A DNA stretch of 6,829 bases from positions 1 to 6,829 of the forward strand of contig USHO01000059.1 of the NCBI GenBank assembly GCA_900554485.1, given 5' to 3'. This document shows positions 1 to 6,508 of this stretch, piece by piece (positions within the stretch are counted from its first letter, which is position 1; each line of letters opens with the position of its first letter). The DNA comes from an uncultured Eubacteriales bacterium. Lineage in GTDB: Bacteria > Bacillota > Clostridia > Christensenellales > Borkfalkiaceae. The notes under the pieces were generated by a model. It was given only the letters and a program-made list of their open reading frames with translations. It had not been told where the DNA came from and did not search any database. The position numbers and the translations under genes were made by a program.

Positions 1-920
1 AGCGTGTTATGAAGACCGGGGTTTTCGAGAAGGTCTTTTTCGACTATGTTTGAAAGGTTTTCGTGGTCGGAAATGTGCTGTGCGAGTTCTACGACCGCGA
101 TGGGAACGAAGAGTACCGCGAGGTTACCTATCATCGCGCCGTCTACCTTGGCGTAAGTTCCGTTGGTGCGGATAGCCTCGATAATCGTGAATTTCGGGTA
201 ATCGAAGAAACTCTGGAATCTTACGGGGCTGAAACATTCCTTTATGGGGGTGAAGTCCACTATTCTCATTTCCATGCAGAACGAGCTGTCGTTGATATAT
301 CCGAACGCGGTTATCAGTATCGCGAGCAACAAGCCCGAGCCTATACCGATGATGAACGGAATGAGTTTCGCCATACCCTTGCCTTTGACCGATGCGAGTA
401 CGATTATAACGAAAGTGAACAGACCTACGAGGATGTACCAGAGGCTGTAATTCGCTCCGCCGTTGGTCATCATCCAGCTGCCTGCCGTTCCCGAAAGGGA
501 AAGACCGATTATAGCGAGGATAGGTCCGATTATGACGTGCGGAAGAAGTTTCTTTATCCAGCCCGCGCCTACGAGTTTGATGACTATCGCGATTACCGCG
601 TAAACAAGACCCGCGAACGCAACGCCGATAATGAGACCCCAGTAGCCATAGTTATTTGTGGCAGCCGCGCAGAGCGCGCCGAGGAACGTAAACGAAGAAC
701 CGAGGAATACGGGGCTCTTGAATCTCGTAAACAATAAGTATACGATAGTTCCCGCGCCTGCGCCGAACAGCGCCGCTGCGGGGTCGCATTTAAGCCCTGC
801 GGCGGTTACGAGAATGGGAACGAGCAACGTCGCCGCCATAATGGCGATCATCTGCTGGAACGCGAACACGAGGTTCTTGCCGAACTTAGGTCTGTCTTTG
901 ATGCCGTAAGTAAGTTGCAT
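1..920 (-). CDS. uraA: Uracil permease, NCS2 family (C-terminal end outside the window)
   Basis: An inner-membrane carrier that by family role imports uracil with protons for pyrimidine salvage. The ATG at 918-920 has an AGGAG site 8 bases upstream (929-933), and 306 codons are visible before the left edge; NCS2 proteins usually have about 420-450 residues, so the last third is missing. The frame has no stop. NCS2 signs in order: FAFQQMIAIMAATLLVPIL at 19-37, LGSSFTF at 73-79 (compare GSSFAF of E. coli UraA), many Gly/Ala-rich hydrophobic segments, then AQHISDH at 280-286 and EKDLLENPGLH near 294-304, matching the UraA stretch around its key Glu241. By my alignment that Glu is Gln281 here, while Glu278 sits one turn earlier. 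The gene has its own promoter and a PyrR-type attenuator, which supports uracil rather than xanthine as substrate. The family is certain; the exact substrate is inferred. Confidence 0.92.
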   Translation of the reverse strand, partial: MQLTYGIKDRPKFGKNLVFAFQQMIAIMAATLLVPILVTAAGLKCDPAAALFGAGAGTIVYLLFTRFKSPVFLGSSFTFLGALCAAATNNYGYWGLIIGVAFAGLVYAVIAIVIKLVGAGWIKKLLPHVIIGPILAIIGLSLSGTAGSWMMTNGGANYSLWYILVGLFTFVIIVLASVKGKGMAKLIPFIIGIGSGLLLAILITAFGYINDSSFCMEMRIVDFTPIKECFSPVRFQSFFDYPKFTIIEAIRTNGTYAKVDGAMIGNLAVLFVPIAVVELAQHISDHENLSNIVEKDLLENPGLHNT

Positions 921-972
921 TTTTCTTTCTCCTGAAAAATATTTTCTTTTGAAAAATCTTTACGGCTGTACG

Positions 973-1008
973 AAAAAACGCGTCATGCCTGTTTATGGCA
1001 AGACGCGT
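973..1008 (-). terminator. Intrinsic terminator in the uraA leader (attenuator)
   Basis: Read on the minus strand, arms ACGCGTCTTGCC (1008-997) and GGCATGACGCGT (989-978) form a 12-position stem with a single T-T mismatch around a 7-base loop, followed at once by a run of T (978-973). It lies about 55 bases upstream of the uraA start codon, between promoter and gene, so it acts as an attenuator and not as an end-of-gene terminator. Its 5' arm shares TCTTGCC (1003-997) with an alternative pairing described for the leader. Confidence 0.93.
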
Positions 1009-1067
1009 CAGTCAATTTTAGTGTAAATTCGCCGATCTTGCCGATATCTCTGTATCGCCTTAAAGAT
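997..1067 (-). promoter_or_regulatory. PyrR-type binding hairpin and antiterminator of the uraA leader
   Basis: The leader contains a hairpin with lower stem AUCUU/AAGAU (1067-1063 with 1039-1035), a purine-rich internal bulge on the 5' side, upper stem CGAUA/UAUCG (1057-1053 with 1046-1042) and hexaloop CAGAGA (1052-1047). This fits the PyrR binding-loop pattern, whose loop consensus is CNGNGA. The 3' side of this hairpin contains GGCAAGA (1042-1036), an exact complement of UCUUGCC (1003-997) in the terminator's 5' arm. A second short pairing, AAUUU (1029-1025) with AAAUU (1018-1014), can close inside it. The likely logic: when UMP/UTP is high, PyrR holds the binding hairpin, the antiterminator cannot form and the terminator stops transcription before uraA. 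When nucleotides are low, the antiterminator forms and uraA is read. The pairings are visible; the PyrR role is inferred from the known Bacillus pyr system, and no pyrR gene is in the window. Confidence 0.85.
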
Positions 1068-1078
1068 TTATCATAGGT

Positions 1079-1107
1079 ATGATAGCACAATCGAAATCGT
1101 ATGTCAA
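1079..1107 (-). promoter_or_regulatory. Sigma-A type promoter of uraA
   Basis: On the minus strand, a perfect -35 box TTGACA (1107-1102) is followed after 17 bases by TATCAT (1084-1079), one base off the consensus -10. Transcription should begin near 1071-1074, just ahead of the PyrR-type hairpin, giving a leader of about 150 bases. The gene is therefore transcribed independently of the DUF1292 gene upstream. Confidence 0.9.
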
Positions 1108-1153
1108 CGGATTTTCGCAAAGTTTTTATATTTTCACAAACGGCAAAAATCCG
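1108..1153. repeat. 11-bp inverted repeat between the DUF1292 gene and the uraA promoter
   Basis: Plus-strand arms CGGATTTTCGC (1108-1118) and GCAAAAATCCG (1143-1153) are complementary over 11 positions, one of them a G-U pair in RNA, and are separated by 24 AT-rich bases. The left arm touches the -35 box of uraA. It lies 17 bases beyond the DUF1292 stop codon and could be a weak transcript-end hairpin, but it lacks a U-tract. It could also be a protein site, or chance. Confidence 0.4.
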
Positions 1154-1169
1154 ACGCTCTCAACGATAA

Positions 1170-1472
1170 TCAGTTACCCTGTTGTTCTTCAAACAAACGA
1201 TTGTATTCGGTGAATACTTCGTCGATAATATCATCGTCGTCGACCACGACGAATTCGTCGTTTTCTTCGCCCGAAACGACCTCGAACACCACGGCCTCGT
1301 CCTGCCCCATATCCTCGGGGCGTTCGACGGGTTGCAGTATGACGTAAAAATGCTCGCCGAGCGTAATGTCGGCGATTTCTTCAAATTCAACCTCTTCGCC
1401 GTCGGGTCCCTGCAATACTATAACTTCGTCGTCCTCTTCTTCGGTTACGGGATTTTTTTCGTCTGTCAACAT
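1170..1472 (-). CDS. DUF1292 family protein (YrzB-like, UPF0473), function unknown
   Basis: A 100-residue, strongly acidic, presumably cytosolic protein. No signal peptide, membrane segment or catalytic motif is visible. Recognition rests on the family pattern: a short beta-rich stretch VIVLQGPDGEEVEFEEIA at 17-34, then GEHFYVILQPV at 39-49, DEAVVFEVV at 58-66, an acidic VVVDDDDIIDEVF at 75-87 and a final YNRLFEE near 90-96. The first 16 residues are an acidic, probably unordered extension. The ATG (1470-1472) has AGGAG 8 bases upstream (1481-1485) and a good promoter of its own. In Bacillus, yrzB lies with alaS, yrrK and yrrL; here that setting is absent and the neighbours are an ABC exporter and uraA. 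The role of the family is not established, so none is proposed. Confidence 0.9.
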   Translation of the reverse strand: MLTDEKNPVTEEEDDEVIVLQGPDGEEVEFEEIADITLGEHFYVILQPVERPEDMGQDEAVVFEVVSGEENDEFVVVDDDDIIDEVFTEYNRLFEEQQGN

Positions 1473-1502
1473 ATCTCTGTCTCCTTATATTCTTATATAA
1501 AT

Positions 1503-1531
1503 ATTGTATACGCTTTTTCGGGCATTTTCAA
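1503..1531 (-). promoter_or_regulatory. Sigma-A type promoter of the DUF1292 gene
   Basis: On the minus strand, TTGAAA (1531-1526) and TACAAT (1508-1503) are spaced by 17 bases, each one base from consensus. The -10 lies about 30 bases before the start codon, leaving a short leader that carries the AGGAG site. It begins 22 bases after the stop codon of the upstream ABC gene, so the DUF1292 gene need not depend on read-through from the exporter operon. Confidence 0.82.
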
Positions 1532-1546
1532 GCGACTTTTGAAAAT
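1524..1546. repeat. 8-bp perfect inverted repeat overlapping the DUF1292 promoter -35 box
   Basis: Plus-strand arms ATTTTCAA (1524-1531) and TTGAAAAT (1539-1546) are exact reverse complements separated by 7 bases. One arm contains the whole -35 hexamer, and the pair lies just after the stop codon of the upstream ABC gene. It could be an operator for a dimeric repressor or a weak, U-poor hairpin closing the exporter transcript. No recognised regulator motif was identified. Confidence 0.5.
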
Positions 1547-1553
1547 TTCGCGA

Positions 1554-3317
1554 TTATTTTTCAAACTGACTGTTATAGAGTTCGTAATAGAACCCCTTTT
1601 TTTCGAGCAGTTCCGAATGTTTGCCGTGTTCTATTACGTTTCCGTTTTTCATAACCAGTATCAGGTCGGCGGAACGTATCGTCGAAAGTCTGTGCGCGAC
1701 CATAAACGAAGTTTTGCCCGCGGTGAGTTCGTAAAACGCCTGCTGAATTTTCATTTCGGTGCGGGTGTCTATGTTGGACGTCGCCTCGTCGAGTATGAGC
1801 ACGGGCGGCAGACAAAGCATCACCCTCGCTATGGAAATAAGTTGTTTCTGCCCCTGCGACAAGCCCTCTTCGCCTATCACCGTATCGTATCCCTGCGGCA
1901 GACGGGATATAAACCCGTGGCAATGCGCCCTTTTGCACGCCTCTTCGATTTCGGCTTGCGTCGCATCGGGTTTACCGATCGCCACGTTTTCTTTAACGCT
2001 TGCCTTTCTCACCCAGGTTTCCTGCAACACCATGCCGATGTTCTTTCTTAAACTTCTGCGCTCGAGGAGTTTACTCGGCTTGCCGTCCATGTCGATTTCG
2101 CCGCCTATAACGTCGTAGAACCTCATTATAAGGTTTATAAGCGTCGTCTTGCCGCATCCGGTAGGTCCGACTATCGCGACCTTTTCGCCCTTCCCGACCG
2201 AAAGGTTGAAATCTTCGATGAGTTTAACGTTCGGGTCGTAAGAAAACTTTACGTCTTTGAAATCGACGTTGCCTTCGAGTTCGCCTGCGGGAGTTTCGCC
2301 TTCGTAACGAATTTCTTCATCCTCGCCCATCAGTCTGAAAATTCTGTCGGCGCAGGCTTTCGCCCCCGTGAGTTCGGTAAGTACCGACGTTATCTCGTTG
2401 AAAGGTTTGGTATAGCGGTTGGCGTAACTGAGCAGCGAGACGAGCGACCCCGCCGTAACGACGAACGCTCCGCTCGTATGGTTTATCGCGAGCATCGCGC
2501 CGACGCATGCGACTATCGCGTACACAAGCGCGTTTATAAATCTGGTCGTCGGGTTGGTCAGCGACGAATAAAACACCGCTTTGAAAGAACAGTCCAGAAG
2601 TTCGTCGTTTATCTTATCGAAATCCTTGCCGAATTTGTCTTCGGCGCGGTACGCCTTGACGGTGGGTATCGCCGAAAGAGTTTCTTCGACAAGCGAAGTC
2701 TGTTCGCCCGTAACGGCGGCTTGTTTTTTGAATCTGCCGTACGTTCTGCCGGTTATGAACTTAGCCGAAAACAACGACAACGGCGTTATCAGCGCGACGC
2801 ACAACGCTATTATCGGGTTTATCGAGATCATGAACGCAAGCGTTCCGAGAATGGTAAGTATACCGGTGAAGAATCTCGAAAACCCGAGCAGCATTCCGTC
2901 GGCAAGGCGATCCACGTCGCCTATTTCTACGCTGAGTATGTCACCCGTCGGTCTGCCGTCTATATATTTAAGCGGAAGTTTCTGCATTTTGGCGAACAGG
3001 TCGTTTCGTATCGAACGCGAAACGCCGTTGGATATTTTAACGCACATGCTTTCGGTTATCCACTGCATTGCCGCCGCCGCGAGCGTAATCACGCACGCTA
3101 TGCCCGAATATCTCAATATACCGTCGAAGTCGACGTTGTCTTTGCCGACGATCAGATTCGTTATCTCGCCGAAAATCTTCGGCAGAAACAATTCGCCCGC
3201 AACGTACAGCGCGGAAGTTATAAGCGACAGAATAAAGACGAAACGATATTTATAGGCGTACTTCCATAATTGTCTTACGACGCCGCTTTTCTGCTTTTTT
3301 ACTCTTTCGTTTCTCAT
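1554..3317 (-). CDS. ABC exporter half-transporter, catalytic subunit of a heterodimer
   Basis: A 587-residue membrane protein with an N-terminal six-helix exporter domain (about 20-305; hydrophobic stretches near 25-46, 69-88, 148-166, 167-186, 260-278 and 283-298) and a C-terminal ATPase domain (about 350-587). ATPase motifs: Walker A GPTGCGKTT 384-392, Q-loop Gln432, signature LSQGQ 486-490 (usual form LSGGQ), Walker B VLILDE ending in Asp510 and the catalytic Glu511, D-loop SNID 514-517, switch His542. It keeps every residue needed for hydrolysis but has a changed signature, as in the TM288-type partner of heterodimeric exporters. I chose the ATG at 3315-3317: it overlaps the upstream stop as ATGA and has AGGGGG 7 bases ahead. 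The earlier in-frame ATG at 3368 would add 17 polar residues and overlap the other gene by 55 bases. The substrate (drug, lipid or peptide) cannot be read from the sequence. Confidence 0.93.
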   Translation of the reverse strand: MRNERVKKQKSGVVRQLWKYAYKYRFVFILSLITSALYVAGELFLPKIFGEITNLIVGKDNVDFDGILRYSGIACVITLAAAAMQWITESMCVKISNGVSRSIRNDLFAKMQKLPLKYIDGRPTGDILSVEIGDVDRLADGMLLGFSRFFTGILTILGTLAFMISINPIIALCVALITPLSLFSAKFITGRTYGRFKKQAAVTGEQTSLVEETLSAIPTVKAYRAEDKFGKDFDKINDELLDCSFKAVFYSSLTNPTTRFINALVYAIVACVGAMLAINHTSGAFVVTAGSLVSLLSYANRYTKPFNEITSVLTELTGAKACADRIFRLMGEDEEIRYEGETPAGELEGNVDFKDVKFSYDPNVKLIEDFNLSVGKGEKVAIVGPTGCGKTTLINLIMRFYDVIGGEIDMDGKPSKLLERRSLRKNIGMVLQETWVRKASVKENVAIGKPDATQAEIEEACKRAHCHGFISRLPQGYDTVIGEEGLSQGQKQLISIARVMLCLPPVLILDEATSNIDTRTEMKIQQAFYELTAGKTSFMVAHRLSTIRSADLILVMKNGNVIEHGKHSELLEKKGFYYELYNSQFEK

Positions 3318-5023
3318 TCGTTCGCCCCCTTCTCCTGCGAAGTTTCGATTTCGCGGTAAACGGAACAATTTTCGTACAGGTAATCGCGATTGCCGACGCC
3401 GACTTCTTTGCCGTCGTCAAGCACGACGATTATATCCGCGTTTTTTACCGCCGCGGCACGTTGCGACACTATGAACACCGTAGGCTTGGGTTCGAGCGAA
3501 GAGATCGCGCGACGCATGTTGAGGTCGGTAAGATAGTCCAGCGCGGAAGAACTGTCATCGAGAATCAGCACTTCAGGCTTTGCGGCGATCGCTCTTGCGA
3601 CCGACAGCCTCTGTCGCTGTCCGCCCGAAAGGTTTTTGCCGCCCTGCTCTATTTCGGCGTCCGCGCCGCCCTTCGATTTTACGAAATCTTCCGCCTGAGC
3701 GACTTTAAGCGCGTTCTGCAGGTTTTCATCGGACGCGTCGTCCGCGGCGATCATTATATTGTCTCTTACGCTGCCCTTGAAGAGCGCGGTTTTCTGCAAT
3801 ACTGCTTTTATCCTCTGTCTGAGTTCGTCGGTCGTATAAGTCGAAACGTTTTTGCCGTCGAAGAACACCTTGCCGTCTGTCGGGGCGTATATGCGGGTAA
3901 GCAGATTCATCATGGTCGTCTTGCCGCTGCCCGTCGCGCCGATTATGCCGACGGTCTGACCTTTGCCGACTTTCAGATCGACGTGAGACAGACTGTCTCC
4001 GCCGCCGTTATACGATACGCTTACGTCGCGGAATTCTATGTAAGAATCCGACGTGTCGTCGTCTTTTATCGGACTTTCGTCGTTTTCTATCGACAAAATT
4101 CCGTCTATTCTCTTGCCGCAAGCCAGCGCGCGGGAAATCGTTACGACGAGGTTCGCGAACTTGACCAGTTCTATAAGTATCTGCGACATGTAGTCGTATA
4201 ACGCGATTATCTTACCCTGCGTAAGCGCGCCCGAATTTACGCGCACGCCGCCGAAATACAACAGCGCGACTATACCGAGGTTGACTATCGCGAACGTCAG
4301 CGGATTAAGGAGAGCGGAAACCGTACCGGCGAAATTCTGAGATTTCTCGAGTCCGGCGGTTTTGTTGCCGTAATTTTTAACTTCGGCGTCTTCCGCGCCG
4401 AACGCCCTTATGACTCTCGCGCCCGTAAGATTTTCCCTCGCCGATGCCGAAACCCCGTCGAGGTTCTTCTGCGCGGCGGAATACTTGGGCATCGTCACCG
4501 CCATTATTATGATGACGACGGCGAAAAGCGCGAATATAAGCGCCGCGAATACCGACGAAATTTTAACGTCGATGATCATCGCGGCTATAAGCGCGCCGAA
4601 CACGACGAACGGCGACCGCAACAACAGACGCAACGCAAGGTTTACGCCGCTCTGCATCTGATTTATGTCGCTCGTCATCGCGGTGATCATCGCGGGTACG
4701 CCTATGCGATCGACTTCGCTCGCGGGGAGCGAAAGCATCTTTTTATACGTTCTTTCCCTTACGTCGTGGCTGAGCCCCGTAGCGGCTTTCGCCGAAAAGT
4801 ATTGACCGATAATCGAAAATATCAGTCCGAAAAGTCCGAACGCTATTATTATTATCGTATCCCGTATTATGACGGAAGTGTCTCCGTTACCGACGCCCAT
4901 GTCGACCATGTCTGCGACGAAAATCGGCACGAACAGTTCAAAAAGCGCCTCTATCAGTTTGAATGCGGGCGCGAGAATGCTCGCCGCCCTGTATTTCTTT
5001 AAGTGTCTGAAAAATATATTCAT
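3314..5023 (-). CDS. ABC exporter half-transporter, degenerate-site subunit of a heterodimer
   Basis: A 569-residue membrane protein, exporter domain (about 10-300; hydrophobic stretches near 14-38, 52-74, 133-151, 155-177, 240-258 and 272-295) then ATPase domain (about 328-569). ATPase motifs: Walker A GATGSGKTT 362-370, Q-loop Gln410, intact signature LSGGQ 465-469, Walker B VLILDD 485-490 with Asp490 where the catalytic Glu should be, D-loop SALD 493-496, and Gln521 (SQR) in place of the switch His. These two changes are the known mark of the TM287-type subunit in heterodimeric exporters such as TM287/288 and BmrCD: its own Walker site binds ATP but hardly hydrolyses it, while its LSGGQ completes the active site of the partner. 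The partner gene follows with a 4-base overlap, implying coupled translation. The start ATG (5021-5023) gives the usual short N-terminus (MNIFFRHLKKY), but no clear Shine-Dalgarno site precedes it. The substrate is unknown. Confidence 0.93.
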   Translation of the reverse strand: MNIFFRHLKKYRAASILAPAFKLIEALFELFVPIFVADMVDMGVGNGDTSVIIRDTIIIIAFGLFGLIFSIIGQYFSAKAATGLSHDVRERTYKKMLSLPASEVDRIGVPAMITAMTSDINQMQSGVNLALRLLLRSPFVVFGALIAAMIIDVKISSVFAALIFALFAVVIIIMAVTMPKYSAAQKNLDGVSASARENLTGARVIRAFGAEDAEVKNYGNKTAGLEKSQNFAGTVSALLNPLTFAIVNLGIVALLYFGGVRVNSGALTQGKIIALYDYMSQILIELVKFANLVVTISRALACGKRIDGILSIENDESPIKDDDTSDSYIEFRDVSVSYNGGGDSLSHVDLKVGKGQTVGIIGATGSGKTTMMNLLTRIYAPTDGKVFFDGKNVSTYTTDELRQRIKAVLQKTALFKGSVRDNIMIAADDASDENLQNALKVAQAEDFVKSKGGADAEIEQGGKNLSGGQRQRLSVARAIAAKPEVLILDDSSSALDYLTDLNMRRAISSLEPKPTVFIVSQRAAAVKNADIIVVLDDGKEVGVGNRDYLYENCSVYREIETSQEKGANE

Positions 5024-5089
5024 GATTGTTGCCGGTTAAATCGGTCTATCGCCGCAAAAGAGATAAATAATATAATGCCTGCCGTAAAT
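5024..5089 (-). other. 66-bp spacer between the AAA+ ATPase and ABC genes
   Basis: The only real gap inside the presumed operon. On the minus strand it is AT-rich near the ATPase end (TATATTATTT around 5074-5065) and ends in CCGGCAACAATC before the ABC start codon. I see no hairpin with a T-run, no convincing promoter pair and no purine-rich Shine-Dalgarno site, so it neither proves nor excludes a separate transcript for the exporter. Confidence 0.5.
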
Positions 5090-6508
5090 TTATCCTTTCA
5101 GAGCCGATGCGGCAAGACGTTTATAATCCTCTTCGCCCGACACGCCCAGAAGCGAATCGTTCAGATCGTAAAACACGGTGTCGCCCAGATACGGCAGAAT
5201 TTCCACGAAATGTTCGCACGCGATGACCTGCATCAGCATGGCGACGGTTTCCTGCCCCTTGCCGAGCGACGCCACGGCGAAGTTGAGCAGATTGTCTATT
5301 CTCGCCTTGTAATCGGCAAGTTTTTCGTCGTTTTCTTTACGGAACGCGGCTATACCCGCCTTTTCGTCGGTTTCGCCGAGCGCGGCGACAAGTTTCTTGA
5401 GCGCGGTCTTCGCGTAACGCGATTCGGCAGGAGAATTGCTCTTTTTAATGATTCTGTCCGTCTCGGCGGAAAGAGAAACTCCGTTTTTTCCGACGGCGGT
5501 CAGCGCGGCGTCGAGTTCGTTTTCGGCGGACTTTCTCGCCCTGTATTTTTCCGCCAGTTTTATTATCTTGGCGGCGATAAGCCCCGCAAGCGCGTAACGA
5601 ACCTCGAAGTCCTTGCCCTCGACGTCGACTTTCTTTATCTTTCCCGTTTCGGCGTCTTCACCGCCGTAAACCGACGCGCATTCGCAATAGCGTTTGTAAT
5701 ATCCGAAAAATTCCGCAGCGATTTTACTGTCCTGCGCGTATTCGGAAACGAACTGCAACGTTACGGGGATATTCAATCTTTCGTATTCGTACAATGCGAC
5801 GGACAGATCTTCCCAGCCCCTCGGCGTAACGAACGAATACCCGTCGACCGTCTTTTCGGCTTTGAACATATACTCGTTGTGCAGAGACAAAAAGTATACT
5901 ATCGCGCCGTGCATCCCGTTGTTGAGCGCGTATTCCTTAAAGGCGTCGTAATCGGGCGCGACGTTGAGTCTTTTCACACGGTCGAGCGTAACCATGTCGA
6001 GTTCGTTGACCGATTTGTTGTATTCCGGCGGGTTGCCCGCGGCGGTAAGTATCCAGCCTTCCGGGATCTCGTGCGCGCCGAATTTTTTATGCTGAAGAAG
6101 TTCGAGCATGGCGGGCGCGAGTGTCTCCGAAACGCAGTTGATTTCGTCGATGAAAAGTATGCCTTCTTTCGTCCCCTGTTTTTCGATCGCATCGTAAACG
6201 CTCGCTACGATTTCGCTCATCGTATATTCGGTGACGGAATATTTTCTGCCGCCGTATTCCTTTTCGGTGATGAACGGCAGACCTATCGCCGACTGTCGGG
6301 TGTGGTGGGTTATCGTATAGCCCAGAAAGCCTATGCCGAGTTCGTTGCATACCGCGCTCATTATCGCGGTTTTCCCGATACCGGGCGCGCCTATCAACAG
6401 CACGGGACGCTGTTTTTCGCGGGGGATTCTGTATCTGCCGTCGTCGTCTTTTTCGAGATATATCCTGACGGCGTTTTTGATTTCGTTTTTAGCCTCTTTT
6501 ATATTCAT
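5090..6508 (-). CDS. MoxR-like AAA+ ATPase, partner of a VWA-like protein
   Basis: A 472-residue cytosolic protein. Its first half (about 1-240) is an AAA+ domain: Walker A GAPGIGKT 40-47, Walker B GILFIDE 116-122 with Asp121 and Glu122, sensor-1 Asn159 in TAAGNPP, a probable arginine finger at Arg177 or Arg180 (LDRVKR), and sensor-2-like TPRGWEDLS 228-236 with Arg230. This order and the IDEIN form are typical of the MoxR branch, whose members work as chaperone-like machines with VWA proteins (RavA/ViaA, CoxD/CoxE). The ATG overlaps the stop of the upstream VWA-like gene (ATGA), which fits a joint complex. The second half (about 241-472) is charged and probably helical, including a Lys/Glu/Ala-rich stretch around 320-415; I recognise no domain there. 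No signal peptide or membrane segment is seen. The client of this pair is unknown. Confidence 0.88.
   Translation of the reverse strand: MNIKEAKNEIKNAVRIYLEKDDDGRYRIPREKQRPVLLIGAPGIGKTAIMSAVCNELGIGFLGYTITHHTRQSAIGLPFITEKEYGGRKYSVTEYTMSEIVASVYDAIEKQGTKEGILFIDEINCVSETLAPAMLELLQHKKFGAHEIPEGWILTAAGNPPEYNKSVNELDMVTLDRVKRLNVAPDYDAFKEYALNNGMHGAIVYFLSLHNEYMFKAEKTVDGYSFVTPRGWEDLSVALYEYERLNIPVTLQFVSEYAQDSKIAAEFFGYYKRYCECASVYGGEDAETGKIKKVDVEGKDFEVRYALAGLIAAKIIKLAEKYRARKSAENELDAALTAVGKNGVSLSAETDRIIKKSNSPAESRYAKTALKKLVAALGETDEKAGIAAFRKENDEKLADYKARIDNLLNFAVASLGKGQETVAMLMQVIACEHFVEILPYLGDTVFYDLNDSLLGVSGEEDYKRLAASALKG

Noticed and set aside
63..909. Plus-strand open frames at the left end.
   Set aside because: They oppose the uracil permease, whose motifs, ribosome site, promoter and leader are all on the minus strand.
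973..1008. Reading the strong hairpin as the ordinary terminator of the DUF1292 gene.
   Set aside because: It lies downstream of a consensus promoter and just before uraA, and shares a strand with the alternative pairing, so an attenuator explains it better.
1182..2051. A long plus-strand open frame across the DUF1292 gene and the end of the ABC gene.
   Set aside because: It runs antisense through two recognised genes and the promoter between them, and its product resembles no family. It is a shadow frame.
3318..3368. An earlier ATG that would extend the second ABC subunit by 17 residues.
   Set aside because: The extension is polar, overlaps the upstream gene by 55 bases, and the later ATG has the ATGA overlap and a G-rich ribosome site.
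2478..4201. Several plus-strand open frames of 220-260 codons opposite the two ABC genes.
   Set aside because: They are low-complexity Arg/Tyr/Val-rich translations opposite well-supported ABC domains, without ribosome sites or known motifs.
5024..5089. A possible promoter in the spacer before the ABC genes (TATATT-like boxes).
   Set aside because: No -35 box at suitable spacing accompanies the AT-rich stretch, so it was not called.
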